DNA from: Desulfocurvus sp.
Lineage (GTDB): Bacteria; Desulfobacterota; Desulfovibrionia; Desulfovibrionales; Desulfovibrionaceae
DNA length: 27,239 bases
NCBI RefSeq assembly: GCF_023230885.1
Contig: NZ_JALNWM010000012.1
Location: 1-27,239, forward strand
Reading direction: 5' to 3'
The notes below the pieces were generated by a model. It did no database searches. It worked only from the letters and a program-made list of their open reading frames with translations, and was not told the DNA's origin. Of this stretch, positions 14,339 through 25,417 are shown one piece after another. How positions within the stretch are numbered: position 1 is the stretch's first letter; the number at the start of each line of letters is the position of its first letter. The position numbers were made by a program, and so were the translations under genes.

Positions 14339-16504
14339 GTGGAACTGTTGACCATGACCATAGTGGTGCCCCTGTGGGCACTGTTGATTGCGGGTGCCGC
14401 CGTCGTCCTGGGGGCCGTGGCCCTTTGGGCCCTGCGCGGCCGTCTGGCCGGGCGCGGCCTGCCCGCGCCCGAGGCCCTGCGCCGCCCCGCGCCCCCCCGG
14501 GAGAACGCGGACCAGGCCCGGAGCGTCCCGGCCCCGCCCCCGGCGCCGGAGGCCGGGGCGGGCGAAGGGGAGGGGGCCGAGGCCTGTTCCCCCGACGCGG
14601 CGAAGTTCTTCCGGCGCATTTACGAGAGCACCTCGGTGGGCATCTTCCGCACCTCGGTGGACGGCCAGCGCGCGGTGCTGGGCAACGAGGCGGCGGCGGC
14701 CATGTTCGGCTACCCCTCGGTGGCCGCGTTCCTGGAAGGCTTCCGCCCGGCCCGGGCCTACATCGAGCCCGGCCAGCGCGAGGAGCTGCTGGCGGCCCTG
14801 GCCGCCCAGGGCCGCGTGGAGGCCTTCGAGATCGTGGTGGCCCGGCCCGACGGCAGCCGCAAGGTCCTGGCCCTGACGGCCAGCCTGGACGCCGGGGGCG
14901 GCTTCATCGAAGGCGCGGTGCTCGATGTCACCGCCCGCAGGCGCGCCGAGCGCGAGCTGCAGGACAGCCACCTGTTCCTGCAAACGGTGATGGACACCAT
15001 CCCCAACCCGCTGTTCTACAAGGACGGCCGGGGCCATTTCCGCCATGTGAACAGTGCCTTCGAGCATTTTCTGGGACACGGGCGCCGCGACGTGGTCGGG
15101 CGCGCCCCGGCCGAGCTGATGCCGCCCGAGGTCGCCGCCGACTGGACGGAGCGCTCCGAGGCCCTGCTGACCGGCGGCGGCGGGATGCACCGCTTCGACA
15201 CCTGGCTGCGCACCCGCGGCGGCGCGCGGCGCGACGTTGTGGTCCAGGAGGGGCTTGTGGCCGACTCGGCGGGCAAGCACCTGGGCCTTGTGGGCGTGAT
15301 CACCGACGTGACGGACCTCAAGCGCATCGAAAGCGACCTGCGCGAGGCCTGGGCCACCTACCGCAACATCTTCGACAACGCCGTGGACGGCATCTTCACC
15401 ACCACGGCCGAGGGCGGCATCGTGCGCGCCAACGCGGCCATGGCGCGCATCCTGGGCTACGACTCCCCCGACGAGCTCATGCGTTCGGTGACGGACCTGG
15501 CCGGGCAGGTCTACGCCGCCCCCGAGCGGCGCATGGAGGTTCTGGGCCGGATGCAGGAGGAGGGCGTGCTGCGCGGCTACGAGGTGGAGGTGCTGCGCCG
15601 CGACGGCAGCCGCGTCTGGCTGGCGTGCAGCTTGCGGGCCATCCGCGACGACGACGGCACCCTGGTGCGCATCGAGGGCGTGGCCAGCGACGTGTCCGAA
15701 CGCAAGCGCGAGGTGGCCGAGCTGGCCGAGAGGGCCCTCAAGGATCCGCTGACCGGCCTGCCCAACCGCGTGGCCTTCGAGCGCGAGTTCGAGCGCATGC
15801 TGGCCCAGGCCCGCCGCTCGGGCCAGACCGTGGGCGTGCTGTTCATGGACCTGGACGGCTTCAAGCCGGTCAACGACACCTACGGCCACCAGGTGGGCGA
15901 CGAGCTGCTGCGCGCCCTGGGCGGGCGGCTGCGCGAGCGGCTGCGCGTGTCCGACATGGCCGCGCGCATCGGCGGCGACGAATTCGGCGTGCTGCTGTGG
16001 AACGTTTCGGGCCCGCAGACCATGGCCCGCATCGCCGGGGAGATCATCGCGGCCATGAACCGTCCGGTGGAGCTGGAGGCCTGCCGCTGCGAGGTGGGTG
16101 CCAGCGTGGGCGGCAGCCTCTTCCCGGCCCACGGCGACACCCCGCGCGAGCTGATCAGCCGCGCGGACCAGGCCATGTACCATGTGAAGCAGCATGGGCG
16201 GAACCGCTTCCGCCTGGCCGGGGAGGACGACATCGCCTGGCCCCCGGAAGACGGCGGCCCCGGCGACGCGGGCGGCCCCGGCGACACGGCGGGGCAGGCC
16301 CCCCCGGACGCGCCGCAGACCCCGGGCAACGGGCCGGTGGCCCCGGGCGGCGACGGCCGCAGGAGCGGGGATTCTGGAAGCGGGGAGTCCGGGGGCGGGG
16401 AGTCCGGAATCGGGGAATCCGGGAGCGGGGATGCCCCTGGCGACGATGCCGAGGCCAGCGGGCGCACGCGCTTTGGCGGCTTCCGCCTGGAGCCCATCGA
16501 CTAG
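14339..16504 (+). CDS. Membrane-anchored triple-PAS diguanylate cyclase (GGDEF)
   Basis: It makes cyclic di-GMP from two GTP. The 721-residue product has one N-terminal membrane helix (about 6-32), a proline/alanine-rich linker to about 85, and three PAS domains (about 90-205, 212-330 and 340-457, each ending in a PAC-like DVT or DVS segment). The GGDEF domain runs from about 465 to 628: DPLTGLPNR, LFMDLDGFKPVNDTYGH and intact GGDEF at 545-549. The inhibitory I-site RxxD (536-539) lies five residues before it, so product inhibition is expected. There is no EAL domain. A glycine/serine/acidic tail of about 90 residues follows. The GTG at 14339 is chosen because GAGGAG lies just upstream, although the spacing is only four bases; TTG 14348 or ATG 14354 are alternatives. 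The PAS ligands are unknown. Confidence 0.93.
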   Translation: MELLTMTIVVPLWALLIAGAAVVLGAVALWALRGRLAGRGLPAPEALRRPAPPRENADQARSVPAPPPAPEAGAGEGEGAEACSPDAAKFFRRIYESTSVGIFRTSVDGQRAVLGNEAAAAMFGYPSVAAFLEGFRPARAYIEPGQREELLAALAAQGRVEAFEIVVARPDGSRKVLALTASLDAGGGFIEGAVLDVTARRRAERELQDSHLFLQTVMDTIPNPLFYKDGRGHFRHVNSAFEHFLGHGRRDVVGRAPAELMPPEVAADWTERSEALLTGGGGMHRFDTWLRTRGGARRDVVVQEGLVADSAGKHLGLVGVITDVTDLKRIESDLREAWATYRNIFDNAVDGIFTTTAEGGIVRANAAMARILGYDSPDELMRSVTDLAGQVYAAPERRMEVLGRMQEEGVLRGYEVEVLRRDGSRVWLACSLRAIRDDDGTLVRIEGVASDVSERKREVAELAERALKDPLTGLPNRVAFEREFERMLAQARRSGQTVGVLFMDLDGFKPVNDTYGHQVGDELLRALGGRLRERLRVSDMAARIGGDEFGVLLWNVSGPQTMARIAGEIIAAMNRPVELEACRCEVGASVGGSLFPAHGDTPRELISRADQAMYHVKQHGRNRFRLAGEDDIAWPPEDGGPGDAGGPGDTAGQAPPDAPQTPGNGPVAPGGDGRRSGDSGSGESGGGESGIGESGSGDAPGDDAEASGRTRFGGFRLEPID
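16364..16432 (+). repeat. 15-bp coding minisatellite in the diguanylate cyclase tail
   Basis: About four and a half imperfect 15-base units encode the pentapeptide repeat SGDSG-SGESG-GGESG-IGESG-SGDAP. The repeat unit length is a multiple of three, so copy-number change would keep the frame. It lies in a low-complexity acidic tail outside the catalytic domain. Confidence 0.8.
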
Positions 16505-16527
16505 GGCTGCGGGCCTCCGCCGGGGCC

Positions 16528-16553
16528 GGGGCCGCGCGCGTCGGCGCGGCCCC
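16528..16553. terminator. Hairpin between the convergent GGDEF and secA genes
   Basis: GGGGCCGCGC (16528-16537) and GCGCGGCCCC (16544-16553) form a perfect ten-base stem with a six-base loop in the 60-base gap between the two stop codons. There is no T-tract, so factor-independent termination is only possible. Confidence 0.5.
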
Positions 16554-16564
16554 CGGGCCCTAGG

Positions 16565-19078
<2,514 letters not shown>

Positions 19079-19098
19079 AGTGCTTCCTCGCTTGGCGT

Positions 19099-19125
19099 GG
19101 CGCGCCGCCAGGTCCGGGGCGCGCC
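19099..19125 (-). other. Hairpin in the gap between the GlcF-like gene and secA
   Basis: GGCGCGCC occurs at 19099-19106 and again at 19118-19125 with 11 bases between. Each copy is self-complementary, and the pair can form an eight-base stem. It sits 21 bases before the secA start. It could be a weak terminator or a translational control stem; in DNA this GC-rich, chance is also possible. Confidence 0.35.
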
Positions 19126-19151
19126 GTTTGGGCAACGTGGTATGCGACTTT

Positions 19152-20306
19152 TCAAGAGATGTCGATGCAATCCAGCCAATGGGCCACGACCACGCCCCCG
19201 GGCGCGGTGGCCGCAAGCTGCGTCAGGCAGCCGCTGCATCCCGAAAGCATCAGGTCGCCGGGCAGGGCGGCGCGGCGTTGCCACAGCCGTGCGGCCACTG
19301 CCCGCGACAGGTCCGGCGACCCGAGCTGCATGATCCCGCCGAGGCCGCAGCAGTCGCGGCCGTCGCCGGTGTCCGCCGCCAGGCCCGCCAGGCTGGCGAG
19401 CCAGGCGCGGTCGGGATCGTCGGCCCCGGCGTGGCAGGGCGCGTGGTACAGCACGCGCCCCTGCGGGGGGCTCACGGCGAACCGTACGCTACGCAGCAGG
19501 CGCGACAGGGGCGTGACGGCGCGGGTCCAGGCGGCGGCCTCGGCGGGGTCGAATCCGGCGGCGGGGTCCGTGGCGTAGGCGGCCAGCCCCCGGGCGCACG
19601 AGGCGCAGAAGGTCGCCACCCGGGGTCGGCCCGCCGCGCGCCAGGCGGCCACGTTGCGGGCCACGGCTTCGCTGTGGGCCGCGGCCAGCCCGGCGTGGCC
19701 CAGGGTCGCCCCGCAGCAGCCCCAGCCGGGCTCGGGGCCGGGGTCGCAGCCCAGGCCGCGCAGCAGGGCCTCGGCCGTGCGCGCCCAGGCCGGGCGCAGG
19801 GTGCGCCCCAGGCACCCGCTGAAAAGTACGGTCTTCCCCGCGTCAGGGCAAGGGGTGAATGCCTCGGGGCGCAGCAGGGGCCGGGGCGCGGCGGGCACCA
19901 GGGCCTCCAGCCTGCGCGCCGTGGAGCCCGGGGCGCCGCGCGTGCCCAGCAGCCCGCCCAGGCGCGCCGCTCCCGGCCACAGGGCCCGGGCCCCGCCGAT
20001 CCAGGCCTTCCAGGCCCAGGCGGTGAACCCGGGGTGCCGCCCCCGGGCCCGGGCCACGGCGGCGGGTACGTCCAGCCGCTGGGGGCAGGCCCGCGAGCAG
20101 CGCCCGCACGACAGGCACAGCCCGGCCAGGCGCTCCACGCCCCGGGCGTCCAGGGCGCCTTGGGCCGCGCCCAGGCGTTGCAGGAGGAACAGCTTGGCCC
20201 GGGGGGACAATTCCTCGCGCCCGGTGGCGGCGAGCAGCGGGCAGACTTCGAGGCAGCGGCCGCACAGGATGCACTGCGGCTCCTGCGGCCGTGCGGGGGA
20301 ATCCAT
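19152..20306 (-). CDS. GlcF-like (Fe-S)-binding oxidoreductase subunit
   Basis: A 384-residue protein with two 4Fe-4S motifs at the N-terminus: CILCGRCLEVCP (Cys12, 15, 18, 22) and CLSCGRCSRACP (Cys64, 67, 70, 74). Two cysteine-rich CCG domains (PF02754 type) follow. The first includes GCLGRTL and WGCCGATLGH; the second has YHAPCH, DCCGLGG and SGCSGC. This is the layout of the iron-sulfur subunit of glycolate or D-lactate oxidases and of related heterodisulfide-type proteins. The flavoprotein partner GlcD is not adjacent, so the electron donor is unknown; D-lactate oxidation is one possibility. The ATG at 20306 has GGAG 12 bases upstream; an earlier GTG at 20357 has no such site. A good promoter lies about 60 bases upstream. 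Confidence 0.88.
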   Translation of the reverse strand: MDSPARPQEPQCILCGRCLEVCPLLAATGREELSPRAKLFLLQRLGAAQGALDARGVERLAGLCLSCGRCSRACPQRLDVPAAVARARGRHPGFTAWAWKAWIGGARALWPGAARLGGLLGTRGAPGSTARRLEALVPAAPRPLLRPEAFTPCPDAGKTVLFSGCLGRTLRPAWARTAEALLRGLGCDPGPEPGWGCCGATLGHAGLAAAHSEAVARNVAAWRAAGRPRVATFCASCARGLAAYATDPAAGFDPAEAAAWTRAVTPLSRLLRSVRFAVSPPQGRVLYHAPCHAGADDPDRAWLASLAGLAADTGDGRDCCGLGGIMQLGSPDLSRAVAARLWQRRAALPGDLMLSGCSGCLTQLAATAPGGVVVAHWLDCIDIS

Positions 20307-20368
20307 GACTTGGGGGTTCTCCGTGGTGTTTGCTGGGCCAGGCGCGGCCCCTGGCACGCGCTCGGCTC

Positions 20369-20397
20369 ACGATAAGTACGCCCACGCGTGTCGTCAA
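20369..20397 (-). promoter_or_regulatory. Sigma70-type promoter for the GlcF-like gene and probably secA
   Basis: On the minus strand TTGACG (20397-20392) is followed after exactly 17 bases by TATCGT (20374-20369). This is the best promoter match seen in the window. Transcription would start near 20362, giving a leader of about 55 bases. Confidence 0.6.
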
Positions 20398-20725
20398 TGC
20401 GCCCGGGGGCTCCGGCGCCTTTTCGCCCGGCCCCTGGCGCGCGCGTTGTCCCGAAGCTCGAAGACAAGGCGGGCCTCGCCCGGCCCCGTCCCCGGCGCGC
20501 GCGGCGCTCCCGGCATAGCCGCCGCCCTGGGCTTCTGTCGTCCCCCGGCTCCTGGTGCGCGTTGCTCCCGGGGGCTCCCTTGGCTTCCGGCTGCCGCCGA
20601 GCGCCCCCCCGGCGCGGGGCGGCCCGCCCCCGCTGCGCCGGGGCTCTCGTTCCTGCACGGCCGGGCGGCCTGCCCGCCCGCGCCCCCCGGACGGCCCCAA
20701 GGGCCCGCCATCCCCTCCGTTTTCC

Positions 20726-20754
20726 TTTACACCCGCCCCGGCCGGGGCTATGGC
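20726..20754 (+). promoter_or_regulatory. Possible promoter for the second EamA gene
   Basis: TTTACA (20726-20731) and TATGGC (20749-20754) have a 17-base spacing and lie about 40 bases before the start codon. The local drop in GC content supports it. Confidence 0.45.
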
Positions 20755-20792
20755 TGCCTTGCTCCCGTCCACATCCTTCGCCGAGGCCCGCC

Positions 20793-21725
20793 ATGCCCCC
20801 CGCCGTTCCCGCCGTTCCCCCGCTGCTGCCCGTGGCGGCCCTGATCGTGGCCTCGCTGCTGTGGGCCGGGGCCTTCGTGGCCATGAAATACGCGGTGGCC
20901 ATTTTCGATCCCATGGTCGTCGTCTTCGGGCGCATGGCCCTGGCCGCCCTGGTGCTGCTGCCCATCGCCGCGCGCATGCACCCGCACCAGGACCGCCGCC
21001 CCGGCGACCTGCGCCTGCTCCTGTTCATGAGCCTTGGCGAGCCGTGCCTGTATTTCGTGTTCGAGGCCAACGCCCTGCGGCTGACCACGGCCTCCCAGGC
21101 CGGGATGATCGCGGCCACGCTGCCGCTGATGATCGCCGCCGCGGCGGTGGTTTTCCTGGGCGAGCGAGTGTCGCGGCGGACCGTGGCCGGTTTCGTCCTG
21201 GCCCTGGCCGGGGTGGCCTGGCTCTCGGCCTCGGGGCAGCCCAGCGAGGCCGCGCCCAACCCCGTGCTGGGCAACGCGCTGGAGGTCCTGGCCATGGCCG
21301 CGGCCACCTGCTACATCGTCACGGCCAAGCACCTTTCCGCGCGCTACAGCCCGCTTTACATCACGGCCTTCATGGCCGGGGTGGGCACGCTGTTCTTCCT
21401 GCCGACCCTGGCCCTGCCCGGCACGGAGCTGCCCCGCAGCTTTCCGCCGCTGGCCGTGGCCAGCGTGGTCTTCCTCGGCCTGGGGGTCACCCTGGGCGCC
21501 TATCTGTGCTACAACTACGGGGTCAAATACCTGCCCGCCAGCCAGGCCGGGGCGTTCATGAACCTCATTCCGGTGGTGGTGGTCTTCCTGGGCTGGTGGC
21601 TGCTGGACGAGGTGTTCACCCCCCAGCAGTTCGCGGCCTCGGCCCTGGTGCTGTGCGGGGTGCTGCTCTGTCGCGAGGCCCCGGCCGCGCCCGCCGCGAT
21701 CCCGCCCGGAGGCCCAAAACCGTAA
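20793..21725 (+). CDS. EamA/DMT-superfamily transporter
   Basis: The second drug/metabolite transporter of the window, 310 residues, with about ten membrane helices in two EamA repeats (roughly 10-140 and 158-290). Family-typical segments are LLWAGAFVAMKYAV in helix 1, TTASQAGMIAATLPLMIAA, and ASQAGAFMNLIPVVVVFLG near the end of the second repeat. It shares only fold-level similarity with the EamA protein at 7901-8785, so they are not a recent duplication. The substrate is unknown. The ATG at 20793 has GAGG six bases upstream; longer readings run into low-complexity sequence. A weak eight-base hairpin (21726-21750) follows the stop without a T-tract, so read-through into the kinase gene 72 bases downstream is possible. 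Confidence 0.88.
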   Translation: MPPAVPAVPPLLPVAALIVASLLWAGAFVAMKYAVAIFDPMVVVFGRMALAALVLLPIAARMHPHQDRRPGDLRLLLFMSLGEPCLYFVFEANALRLTTASQAGMIAATLPLMIAAAAVVFLGERVSRRTVAGFVLALAGVAWLSASGQPSEAAPNPVLGNALEVLAMAAATCYIVTAKHLSARYSPLYITAFMAGVGTLFFLPTLALPGTELPRSFPPLAVASVVFLGLGVTLGAYLCYNYGVKYLPASQAGAFMNLIPVVVVFLGWWLLDEVFTPQQFAASALVLCGVLLCREAPAAPAAIPPGGPKP

Positions 21726-21797
21726 AACCGCTTTTCCTGTAGAAGTGGTTCTGCTATGGGAAGATAAACACCGGGATGGACGGGCCATGGCAGACCC

Positions 21798-24131
21798 ATG
21801 AAAGACGGATGCGACGCCGGGGAACGGGGCTGGAACGCGCGCGGCGTGCTTGAAGCCGCGCAGGGCGGTTTTTGGTCATACGACATCGACGGGGGCGGGT
21901 TCCTGTGCGGGCCCGGCTTCCCGGAGCTGGCGGGCTGCGGCGCGCGACCGGGCGAGTGCGCCGGGCCGTTTTGCCGCAACCTGCTGCACCCCGGCGACCT
22001 GCCCGGGCTGGACGCGGCCCTGGCCGCCTGCGCGGCGGGCGCAAGCGACCTGCTGGAGATCGAGCTGCACCCCTGCAAGCCCGACGGCAACTGGTGCCGC
22101 CTGCTGGTGCGCGGCCGCGTGGCCGGGGGCGGCCCCGGGCGGCGCCTGACCGGGCTGGCCGTGAGCCTGCCCCCCGGCCCCGAGTGCCCCCAGGGCCGGG
22201 ACCTCTTCGCCAGCGTGTTCGAGCACGCCCAGATCCCCATGCTGCTGCTCGACCCGGACACCGGGCGCATCGAGGAGGCCAACGCCCGGGCCTGCCTGTT
22301 CTACGGCTATTCCCGCGAGGCCCTGGGGGCCATGACCATCATGGAGATCAACGCCCTGCCCCCCGGGGTCGTGCTGCGCGAGATGGAGGCCGCCCGCCGG
22401 GCCCAGCGCACGTTCTTCCGCTTCCGCCACCGGCTGGCCTCGGGCGAGCTGCGCGAGGTGGAGGTCCACTCCGGGCCGGTGCGCACCGGGGGCCGCAACC
22501 TGCTCTATTCCATAATCCACGACATCACCGACCGCCTGCGCGCCGAGGAGGCCCTGCGCCGCAGCGAGGCGCTCATGTCCGGCATATTCCGCGCCGCGCC
22601 CGTGGGCATGGGCACCGTGCGCCATCGCGTGGTCGGCACGGTCAACGACGTGCTCTGCCGCATGGTCGGCTACGAGGCCCGCGAGCTGCGGGGGCAGAGC
22701 GCCAGCATCCTGTATCCCAGCATCGAGGAGTTCGTGCGCGTGGGCCGGGAGCGCTCGCCGCAGGTGGAGCGCTTTGGCAGCGGCACGGTGGAGACCGTGT
22801 TCCGCCGCAAGGACGGCACCTCCCTCAGCGTGCTGCTGGGGTCGGCCTGGCTGGACCCCGAGCACCCCGAGGAAGGCATGATCTTCACCGTGCAGGACAT
22901 CACCGAGCGCAAGCGCGCCGAGCGGGAGCTGTCGCGCGTGCGCCGGGCCATGCACCAGCTGGCCGACGCCATGCCCTCGGCGCTTTTCGTGGTCGATTCC
23001 CAGGACCGGATCACCCTGTGCAACGGCGCCGGGCAGGCCCTGTGCGCCGAGGCCGGGCTCCCGGTGGAGGGCCTGCCCCTCGCCCGGGCCCTGCCCGGAT
23101 TCCCGGGGCTGGACGACATGCTGCGCGCCCTGCGCGAGGATGGCGCCCCCCTGTCGCGCAAGGCCATGCCGCACGAGACGGGCGGCACCCTGCGCTACTG
23201 GGACCTGCTCCTGTATCCCCTGGAATCCCTGGGCCAGGGCGAGGACGGGCTGGCGGTGGTGCGCCTGGACGAGGTCACCGCGCGGGTGCTCATGGAGGAG
23301 ACCCTGATCCAGAGCGAAAAGATGATGAGCGTGGGCGGGCTGGCGGCGGGCATGGCCCACGAGATCAACAATCCCCTGGCGGGCATCCTCCAGGGCGCCC
23401 AGAACATCCGCCGCCGGCTGGACCCGGGCCTGCCCGCCAACCGCGAGGCCGCACGGGCCCTGGGCTGCCCCCTGGAAGCCGTGGCCGCCTACATGGAGCA
23501 GCGCGAGATCCTGCACTTTCTGGACGGGATATCGGAGTCGGGCAGCCGCGCAGCGGCCATCGTGGCCAACATGCTCAACTTCGCCCGCGGCGGCCAGGCG
23601 GCCCACGCCCCGCTGGACCTCAACCACTGCCTGCGCGAGGCCCTGCAACTGGTCAACGGCGGCTACGACCTGGCCCGGGGCTACGACTTCCGGCACATCG
23701 CCGTGGACCTGCAACTGGACCCGCGCCTGCCCGCGGTGCCCGGCTCGGCCCAGGAGCTGCAACAGGTCTTCCTCAACCTGCTGACCAACGCGGCCCACGC
23801 CCTGACCAGCCCCCCCGGGGCCGCCGCCCACCCGCGCATCACCCTGCGCACCTACGCCACCGCCGACGCGGTGGTGGCCGAGGTCCGGGACAACGGCCCC
23901 GGCATCCCCGAGGATCGGCGCGCGCGCATCTTCGATCCCTTCTTCACCACCAAGGCCCCGGGGCAGGGCACCGGCCTGGGCCTTTCGGTGTCCTATTTCA
24001 TCGTGGTCCGCAACCATGCGGGCACCATCGCCGTGGACTCGCAGCCCGGGGCCGGGACCTGTTTCACCGTCCGCCTGCCGCGCAACGCGCCGCGCCGCCG
24101 GGAGGCGCCCCCGGAGCCGGAGGACGACTGA
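21798..24131 (+). CDS. Multi-PAS sensor histidine kinase, soluble
   Basis: A 777-residue cytoplasmic kinase; no membrane helix or signal peptide is visible. Four sensor modules are apparent: a divergent PAS-like region (about 15-125), PAS about 135-247, PAS-PAC about 255-372 (ending FTVQDITERKRAE) and PAS about 385-495. The dimerisation domain has the H-box GMAHEINNPLAGILQ with phospho-acceptor His521, and an insert between its two helices (about 540-580) as in related deltaproteobacterial kinases. The ATPase domain has FLNLLTNAAHAL, DNGPGIP (698-704), FDPFFTTK (712-719) and GTGLGLS (724-730). There is no receiver domain. The convergent gene 45 bases away encodes a response regulator and is the likely partner. 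The ribosome-binding site before 21798 is weak. Confidence 0.92.
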   Translation: MKDGCDAGERGWNARGVLEAAQGGFWSYDIDGGGFLCGPGFPELAGCGARPGECAGPFCRNLLHPGDLPGLDAALAACAAGASDLLEIELHPCKPDGNWCRLLVRGRVAGGGPGRRLTGLAVSLPPGPECPQGRDLFASVFEHAQIPMLLLDPDTGRIEEANARACLFYGYSREALGAMTIMEINALPPGVVLREMEAARRAQRTFFRFRHRLASGELREVEVHSGPVRTGGRNLLYSIIHDITDRLRAEEALRRSEALMSGIFRAAPVGMGTVRHRVVGTVNDVLCRMVGYEARELRGQSASILYPSIEEFVRVGRERSPQVERFGSGTVETVFRRKDGTSLSVLLGSAWLDPEHPEEGMIFTVQDITERKRAERELSRVRRAMHQLADAMPSALFVVDSQDRITLCNGAGQALCAEAGLPVEGLPLARALPGFPGLDDMLRALREDGAPLSRKAMPHETGGTLRYWDLLLYPLESLGQGEDGLAVVRLDEVTARVLMEETLIQSEKMMSVGGLAAGMAHEINNPLAGILQGAQNIRRRLDPGLPANREAARALGCPLEAVAAYMEQREILHFLDGISESGSRAAAIVANMLNFARGGQAAHAPLDLNHCLREALQLVNGGYDLARGYDFRHIAVDLQLDPRLPAVPGSAQELQQVFLNLLTNAAHALTSPPGAAAHPRITLRTYATADAVVAEVRDNGPGIPEDRRARIFDPFFTTKAPGQGTGLGLSVSYFIVVRNHAGTIAVDSQPGAGTCFTVRLPRNAPRRREAPPEPEDD

Positions 24132-24176
24132 TTTTGGGGCGGCACGAAGGCGCGCGGCCGGGGGCGCGGGGCGGCG

Positions 24177-25265
24177 CTAGTCCTGCCAGTTGCGGCGGAT
24201 GGCCATGACGGTGTCGATGTTGGCGAAAAAGGCCTCGATGACCCGGGGGTCGAAGTGCGTGCCGGAGCCTTCGCGCAGGATATTCCTGCACGTCTGCTCG
24301 TCGAAGGCCTTCTTGTAGGTGCGCTCGCTGCCCAGGGCGTCGTACACGTCGACCACGGCGAGGATGCGCGCCTCGATGGGGATCGCCTCGCCGGACAGGC
24401 CGCAGGGGTAGCCCGAGCCGTCCCAGCGCTCATGGTGGTAGAGGGCGATGGTCCGGGCCAGCGCCAGCAGGGCGTTGGGCTCGTCGCCCGTGGGGCTCTG
24501 GGCGACCCCGCACAGGGCATCCTCGCTCTGGGCGTCGCTGGGGGTGAGTATCTCGTAGCCGATGCGGGTGTGGGTCTTCATGATCTCCCACTCCTCGGGG
24601 GTCAGCTTGCCGGGCTTGAGCAGGATGGAATCGGGGATGCCGATCTTGCCCACGTCGTGCATGGGCGCGGCGTGGCGCAGCAGGTCGCAGCGCCGCGCGG
24701 ACAGGCCCATGGCCCCGGCCAGCACGGCGGCCGTGTTGCCCACGCGGATGACGTGGTTGCCGGTTTCGTTGTCGCGGTATTCCGCCGCCTTGCCCAGGGT
24801 GTGCACGATCTCCAGGCGCGTGCGCTCCAGCTCCGCCGTGCGGCGGCGGACCATCTCCTCCAGGTGTTCGCGGTGCTCGCGGTTCTCGCGCAGCAGCCGG
24901 GCGCGCTCCAGGTTCTTGTCCAGGGTGTGTTCCAGGACGGCGAAGTCCGTCACCGGCTTGGAGATGAAGTCCCAGGCACCGGCGCGCACGGCGCGCATGG
25001 CGTCCTCCACCAGCCCCACGCCCGACAGGACGACGATGGGCAGCTCCGGGGCGATGTCCCGGGCGCGGGCGATGAACTCGTAGCCGTCCATGACGGGCAT
25101 GTTCAGGTCCACAAAGACGAAATCGGGGGGCGCGGCGGTCAGCAGGTCCAGGCCTTCCCTGCCGTTGGCCGCCAGGTGCGGCTGGTGGTCCAGGTCCTCG
25201 ATGAAGTCCGCGAGGCTGCGGCGCAGGAACTCCTCGTCGTCGATGATCAGGACGTTCAGGTGCAT
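24177..25265 (-). CDS. Response regulator with HD-GYP cyclic-di-GMP phosphodiesterase domain
   Basis: A 362-residue RpfG-type regulator. The receiver domain (1-120) has the acidic pair Asp9-Asp10, phospho-acceptor Asp53 in VFVDLNMPVMDG, Ser81 and Lys103. A coiled linker (about 115-155) leads to the HD-GYP domain: PMHDVGKIGIPDSIL with His203-Asp204, KPGKLTPEEWEIMK, and HHERWDGSGYP (277-287) containing Gly285-Tyr286-Pro287. These indicate hydrolysis of cyclic di-GMP controlled by phosphorylation. An unusual stretch of about 19 residues (around 243-264, SDAQSEDALCGVAQSPTG) is inserted just before the HHE motif. AAGGA lies 12 bases before the ATG. The adjacent histidine kinase is the probable phosphate donor. 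Targets could be biofilm or motility functions. Confidence 0.94.
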   Translation of the reverse strand: MHLNVLIIDDEEFLRRSLADFIEDLDHQPHLAANGREGLDLLTAAPPDFVFVDLNMPVMDGYEFIARARDIAPELPIVVLSGVGLVEDAMRAVRAGAWDFISKPVTDFAVLEHTLDKNLERARLLRENREHREHLEEMVRRRTAELERTRLEIVHTLGKAAEYRDNETGNHVIRVGNTAAVLAGAMGLSARRCDLLRHAAPMHDVGKIGIPDSILLKPGKLTPEEWEIMKTHTRIGYEILTPSDAQSEDALCGVAQSPTGDEPNALLALARTIALYHHERWDGSGYPCGLSGEAIPIEARILAVVDVYDALGSERTYKKAFDEQTCRNILREGSGTHFDPRVIEAFFANIDTVMAIRRNWQD

Positions 25266-25358
25266 GGCGTGCGGCGGTCCTTGTTCCCGGGCGCCCCGGG
25301 CCGCTGGGCGCGGGGCGCAGGTTCCCGCGGCGCGGCGCGCCGCGGGGCCGGGGGCCTC

Positions 25359-25402
25359 GCCTCCCGGTCCGTCGACGATACATCATATCCGGGACGGGAG
25401 GC
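25359..25402. other. Imperfect hairpin with a -10-like element, between the GNAT gene and the HD-GYP gene
   Basis: GCCTCCCG-G-TCC (25359-25370) can pair with GGACGGGAGGC (25392-25402) with one bulged base. The loop on the minus strand contains TATGAT (25387-25382), a good -10 hexamer for the HD-GYP gene, but it has no matching -35. The hairpin may end the ATP-grasp/GNAT transcript. Both readings are tentative. Confidence 0.3.
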
Positions 25403-25417
25403 AACCGCGAGGGTGAA

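Larger units (their letters stand above)
20307..20792. other. Divergent intergenic region, GlcF-like gene and second EamA gene
   Basis: This 486-base stretch holds two outward-facing promoter candidates, one at each end. The middle (about 20400-20720) is very GC-rich and pyrimidine-biased on the plus strand, with no credible gene, RNA or repeat. Open frames here lack ribosome-binding sites and recognisable domains. Confidence 0.65.

Noticed and set aside
13871..16195. Long minus-strand open frame opposite the PAS-GGDEF gene
   Set aside because: It covers the diguanylate cyclase in antisense and part of the PEBP gene in another frame. No motif or start signal is present.
20388..20792. N-terminal extension of the second EamA gene
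   Set aside because: The 135 added residues are Arg/Pro/Ala-rich with no signature and cross the likely promoter. The ATG at 20793 has a ribosome-binding site and precedes the first helix directly.
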